A stretch of 7,799 nt of DNA, taken from positions 1 to 7,799 of the forward strand of contig JAYQON010000129.1 of assembly GCA_038144835.1 (NCBI GenBank), given 5' to 3'. The notes beneath the pieces are model-generated. The model was not told where the DNA came from, did not search any database, and was given only the letters and a program-made list of their open reading frames with translations. Below, piece after piece: positions 5,564-7,799 of this stretch; within the stretch, counting starts at the first letter, position 1; the number at the start of each line of letters is the position of its first letter. Made by a program: the position numbers and the translations under genes. Source of the DNA: JALHOQ01 sp038144835 (lineage in GTDB: Bacteria > Bdellovibrionota > Bdellovibrionia > Bdellovibrionales > UBA1609).

Positions 5564-5933
5564 ATACCCGCCTTTGCTCTTGATCCAGTCAAAGGCAATC
5601 TTCGTACCCTTAACTCGACTCGACATGGGTCGTGATCTTGATTGATAACACTTTAAAATTTCTGATGATTCTTTGTTTGAGGCAATTCGCCAATCTTTTG
5701 AAAAACGACTGAATTGAATGTGTTGCAAAAAATGGCGACGGTTTGGGTTAAATTGAGAGCCCCTTGAATTCGTCGGAGAGGTGAGCTGGGTAATATCAAT
5801 ATCCAGCGCACTGGTGAGAAACGCATACCAAGTTAGCAGGAGATAAAGATTTTCAGCCTTTTGTGCCTAATATTTTCACTTTGAGTCTTAAGTCTGTTCA
5901 AAAAATGAAGTGAATAGCCGATCTCAACTTGAG
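5564..5933. other. 370-bp divergent intergenic region without a recognised gene
   Basis: This stretch separates the leftward VWA lipoprotein gene from the rightward FecR-domain gene and must hold both promoters. The 55 codons upstream of 5563 on the minus strand stay open but do not look like a leader peptide or domain. On the plus strand a 21-codon frame (GTG 5781 to TAA 5846) follows GGAGAG but overlaps a hairpin and has no other support. AGGAG at 5838-5842 has no start codon at a usable distance. A hairpin lies at 5785-5807. I see no tRNA, known riboswitch, CRISPR or repeat array and no convincing -35/-10 pair; TAATAT at 5868-5873 is the best lone -10-like string. Confidence 0.6.
5785..5807 (+). 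promoter_or_regulatory. Stable hairpin upstream of the FecR-domain gene
   Basis: GCTGGGTA (5785-5792) pairs with TATCCAGC (5800-5807) as eight pairs, one of them G-U, around a 7-nt loop. A weaker pairing TGGT/ACCA (5812-5815 with 5827-5830) follows. There is no T-run, so it is not a terminator. It lies 127 bp before the ATG at 5934 and could be part of a structured leader or an operator dyad. No known RNA class is recognised. Confidence 0.35.
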
Positions 5934-7799
5934 ATGAATCGCGCGGATAAACTTCTTATCGCCATTGCCCTCGTGTTCTTCCTTTTAACGGGGCTTAGTA
6001 TCGCTGGATATGATCACTACTTTGGTGACTTGGCGCGCGTCGATTCTGAACGTGATTTTGTCGCAGAAATTGTCGATGGACGGGGTGACTTTCGAATTAA
6101 ATATCGTGATCAGTTTCATTGGGAGAAAGGGCGATTCAATCAGCGCTTGGTGTTCGATGATTCAATTTTTACCGGCGATGGTGGTCGTGTCGGTTTGAAG
6201 TTGGGTCAAAGTCGGCTAGAGCTGGAACCAAACAGCCTCATTGTCCTTCGTCAAAGTCAATCCTTCAAGACTTTAAATCTGAGTTATGGAACGGTCTCTG
6301 GCGAAATCGCTGCCGATGATCGTTTTATGATCGAAACTCGAGACGGTCAGCGTTTTGAGGTGGTTGCTACTGAAAAAACTAAATTAGCTATCGATACAAG
6401 ATCAGATAAGATGCAAATCATTATAAAATCTGGGGCTGCGAACATTATCAAAGATGGAAAAGCACAAAGTTTGAGAACGCGCGAAAAGGTTGCATTTGAA
6501 CCTCTGAAACGTGAGCCTGATCCAATTGAGTTGGTAAGCCCTCTTCAGATCAAGGTTTATTCGGTGTCTGAGCGTCAAGAGTTGCGCTTTGAGTGGGCCT
6601 ACTCTTCGCGCAAGTCCATCCAGAGCACTGATGAATTTACTTTGGAATTGGCGTTGGATCGTGCTCTCTCGTCAGTTTTTGTTAAAGAGAGAATCATTGG
6701 AAAATCTGCTTGGCGAGGCCAATTGAATGTTCCAAATGAAATTTATTATCGTGTAGCTGATTCTAGTGGAAATTTTAGTGAGGTTCGTCGCCTAAAATTG
6801 CTAAAACCCCAGCAGGCAGAGCTAGCTTCTCCTTCTGACCAATTAGAAATCAACGTCACCTCCAGTACTGTTGCTTCAGTGCCTATTGAAATTGGAGGCG
6901 TGGATTTAGAAGGACGAGCAAGTATACAAATTTCTAACGATCCTGACTTTAGAAATTTAATCCGCGAAAAAACGTCAACTGATCCGCGATGGATCGAAAC
7001 ACTTCCTATTGGCAGTTATTATATCCGCGCTCGCAGCGTTTATGGTCAGGCCCAAGGCGAGTGGTCGAAACCACATTCATTTAATATCCAAGAACGAATT
7101 GATGACTTGAGATTGGCTCGTCTTAACTTTCCGACGAAGATCATCATTCCCAACCTGATCTATCCGAATAGAATTTACCGGGCTAAAAATTCTGTTATTC
7201 AAGAGTATTTGCGAGGGCTTGAATCCTTTGCCAACTATTTTGCGCACGCCAAAATTGAAGGTCACGATTTGTATGTGAGCCGCTCCAATGGAGTTGAGAC
7301 CAAAATTGATGGATCAGCGCTGCCAATCGATTGGATTCAGCCTGACATTGTTCAATTTAGCTATAGATTTGCGGCTCTTGGGCGTGAGAGTGCTTTGCCT
7401 AGGAGTCATCGTTTGATTATTGAAATGGAGCCTCCCAAGTTTTTGTCCTATCAATCTAAAAAAGGTCTGTCGTGGAGTCCAATTTTGTTTGCTCGAGCTT
7501 ACGAGGTGGTCGCCAAAGATACGACAGGAGAACAGTTGCGTTTTGTGTCAACGTTGCCAAAAATTTCAAGTCTTGTTGGGTTGAAAGCAGATGAGACATA
7601 CCGAGTCTCTGTGCGTGCCATGGGCTCTAAAAACACCTCTATCTCGCCATGGTCAGAGGAGTTGGTGATTCGCGTGCCTTCTAAAAAGATCGGGCCACTG
7701 CCAGAGCCCTCTCCCGTAGTCCGTGATCTAGCTCAAGAGAGGGCCATCGAACCTTCATCGGAAAACAAAGAATCCCGAGCGTCGAATTTTTCCTTAGCC
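5934..7799 (+). CDS. FecR-domain membrane-anchored protein with beta-sandwich modules, 3' end missing
   Basis: The frame is open for 622 codons to the right edge. Residues ~7-25 are one hydrophobic segment (LLIAIALVFFLLTGLSIAG) that should anchor the protein in the inner membrane with the rest periplasmic. Residues ~42-125 match the FecR fold: AEIVDGRGDFRI, the DSIFTGDGGRVGLKL step, LELEPNSLIVLR and LSYGTVSGEI. Residues ~199-293, 296-387, 393-501 and 502-583 read as four successive beta-sandwich, fibronectin III-like modules; the last has LSWSPILFARAYEV and SPWSEELVIRVP. From ~584 the chain is Pro/Glu/Ser-rich and probably a linker to more sequence outside. ATG 5934 begins the membrane segment but has no clear ribosome site; a GTG at 5910 adds eight residues and is no better supported. 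Classical FecR relays a TonB-receptor signal to an ECF sigma factor, but neither partner is visible and this long modular form is more likely an envelope scaffold or sensor. The modules are judged by eye. Confidence 0.85.
   Translation, partial: MNRADKLLIAIALVFFLLTGLSIAGYDHYFGDLARVDSERDFVAEIVDGRGDFRIKYRDQFHWEKGRFNQRLVFDDSIFTGDGGRVGLKLGQSRLELEPNSLIVLRQSQSFKTLNLSYGTVSGEIAADDRFMIETRDGQRFEVVATEKTKLAIDTRSDKMQIIIKSGAANIIKDGKAQSLRTREKVAFEPLKREPDPIELVSPLQIKVYSVSERQELRFEWAYSSRKSIQSTDEFTLELALDRALSSVFVKERIIGKSAWRGQLNVPNEIYYRVADSSGNFSEVRRLKLLKPQQAELASPSDQLEINVTSSTVASVPIEIGGVDLEGRASIQISNDPDFRNLIREKTSTDPRWIETLPIGSYYIRARSVYGQAQGEWSKPHSFNIQERIDDLRLARLNFPTKIIIPNLIYPNRIYRAKNSVIQEYLRGLESFANYFAHAKIEGHDLYVSRSNGVETKIDGSALPIDWIQPDIVQFSYRFAALGRESALPRSHRLIIEMEPPKFLSYQSKKGLSWSPILFARAYEVVAKDTTGEQLRFVSTLPKISSLVGLKADETYRVSVRAMGSKNTSISPWSEELVIRVPSKKIGPLPEPSPVVRDLAQERAIEPSSENKESRASNFSLA

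Noticed and set aside
5184..5645. 153-codon open frame on the plus strand opposite the VWA lipoprotein gene
   Set aside because: It is fully antisense to a gene with a lipobox and a VWA metal-site motif, and has no domain or ribosome site of its own.
5564..5728. 55-residue N-terminal extension of the VWA lipoprotein from TTG 5728 or ATG 5626
   Set aside because: It would place the lipoprotein signal peptide deep inside the protein; the ATG at 5563 has a ribosome site and begins the signal.
5723..5753. TTGCAA and TTAAAT as a sigma70 promoter for the FecR-domain gene
   Set aside because: The spacing is 19 bp and each hexamer matches only four of six positions; such pairs are common by chance in this composition.
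5781..5846. 21-codon small ORF starting GTG after GGAGAG
   Set aside because: The ribosome site is too close to the GTG, the product has no features, and it overlaps a hairpin.

Overview
The window looks like chromosomal DNA of a Gram-negative bacterium. Several features suggest a predatory-type deltaproteobacterium in the sense of Bdellovibrionota: a FadE-type acyl-CoA dehydrogenase, a lipobox-bearing von Willebrand A (VWA) lipoprotein, a free-standing membrane-anchored FecR-domain protein, a secreted Pro/Asp/Glu-rich protein and a chimeric signalling protein. The taxonomic call is inference from gene style and moderate GC content. No rRNA, marker tree or database search backs it.

Layout from left to right. 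(1) 2-1822 (+): the C-terminal three quarters of FadE, cut by the window edge. (2) 1866-2288 (-): a small secreted, proline-rich, acidic protein, convergent with fadE. A short junction dense in dyads and restriction-site palindromes overlaps its 3' end. (3) 2353-4158 (+): a 601-residue protein with a cyclic-nucleotide-binding-like domain, a kinase-type coiled-coil linker, a degenerate receiver and a GHKL ATPase domain. It diverges from gene 2 across a 64-bp gap that holds a 22-bp near-palindrome. (4) 4258-4503 (+): ribosomal protein L31 of the zinc-free type B, behind a 99-bp AT-rich leader with two possible hairpins. (5) 4547-5563 (-): a VWA-domain lipoprotein, convergent with L31 across a hairpin. 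(6) 5564-5933: a 370-bp divergent intergenic region with one good hairpin and no recognisable gene. (7) 5934-7799 (+): a FecR-domain protein with an N-terminal membrane anchor and several beta-sandwich modules, open to the right edge.

The genes do not form one operon, because strand alternates almost gene by gene. What they share is envelope and signalling: two exported proteins (2 and 5), one membrane-anchored protein facing the periplasm (7) and one cytoplasmic multidomain signalling protein (3). FadE and L31 are housekeeping genes. I found no tRNA, rRNA, CRISPR array, transposase or phage gene, and no complete defence or biosynthetic system. The most unusual items are the signalling chimera at 2353-4158, in which several canonical residues are lost, and the regulatory-looking dyad just upstream of it.
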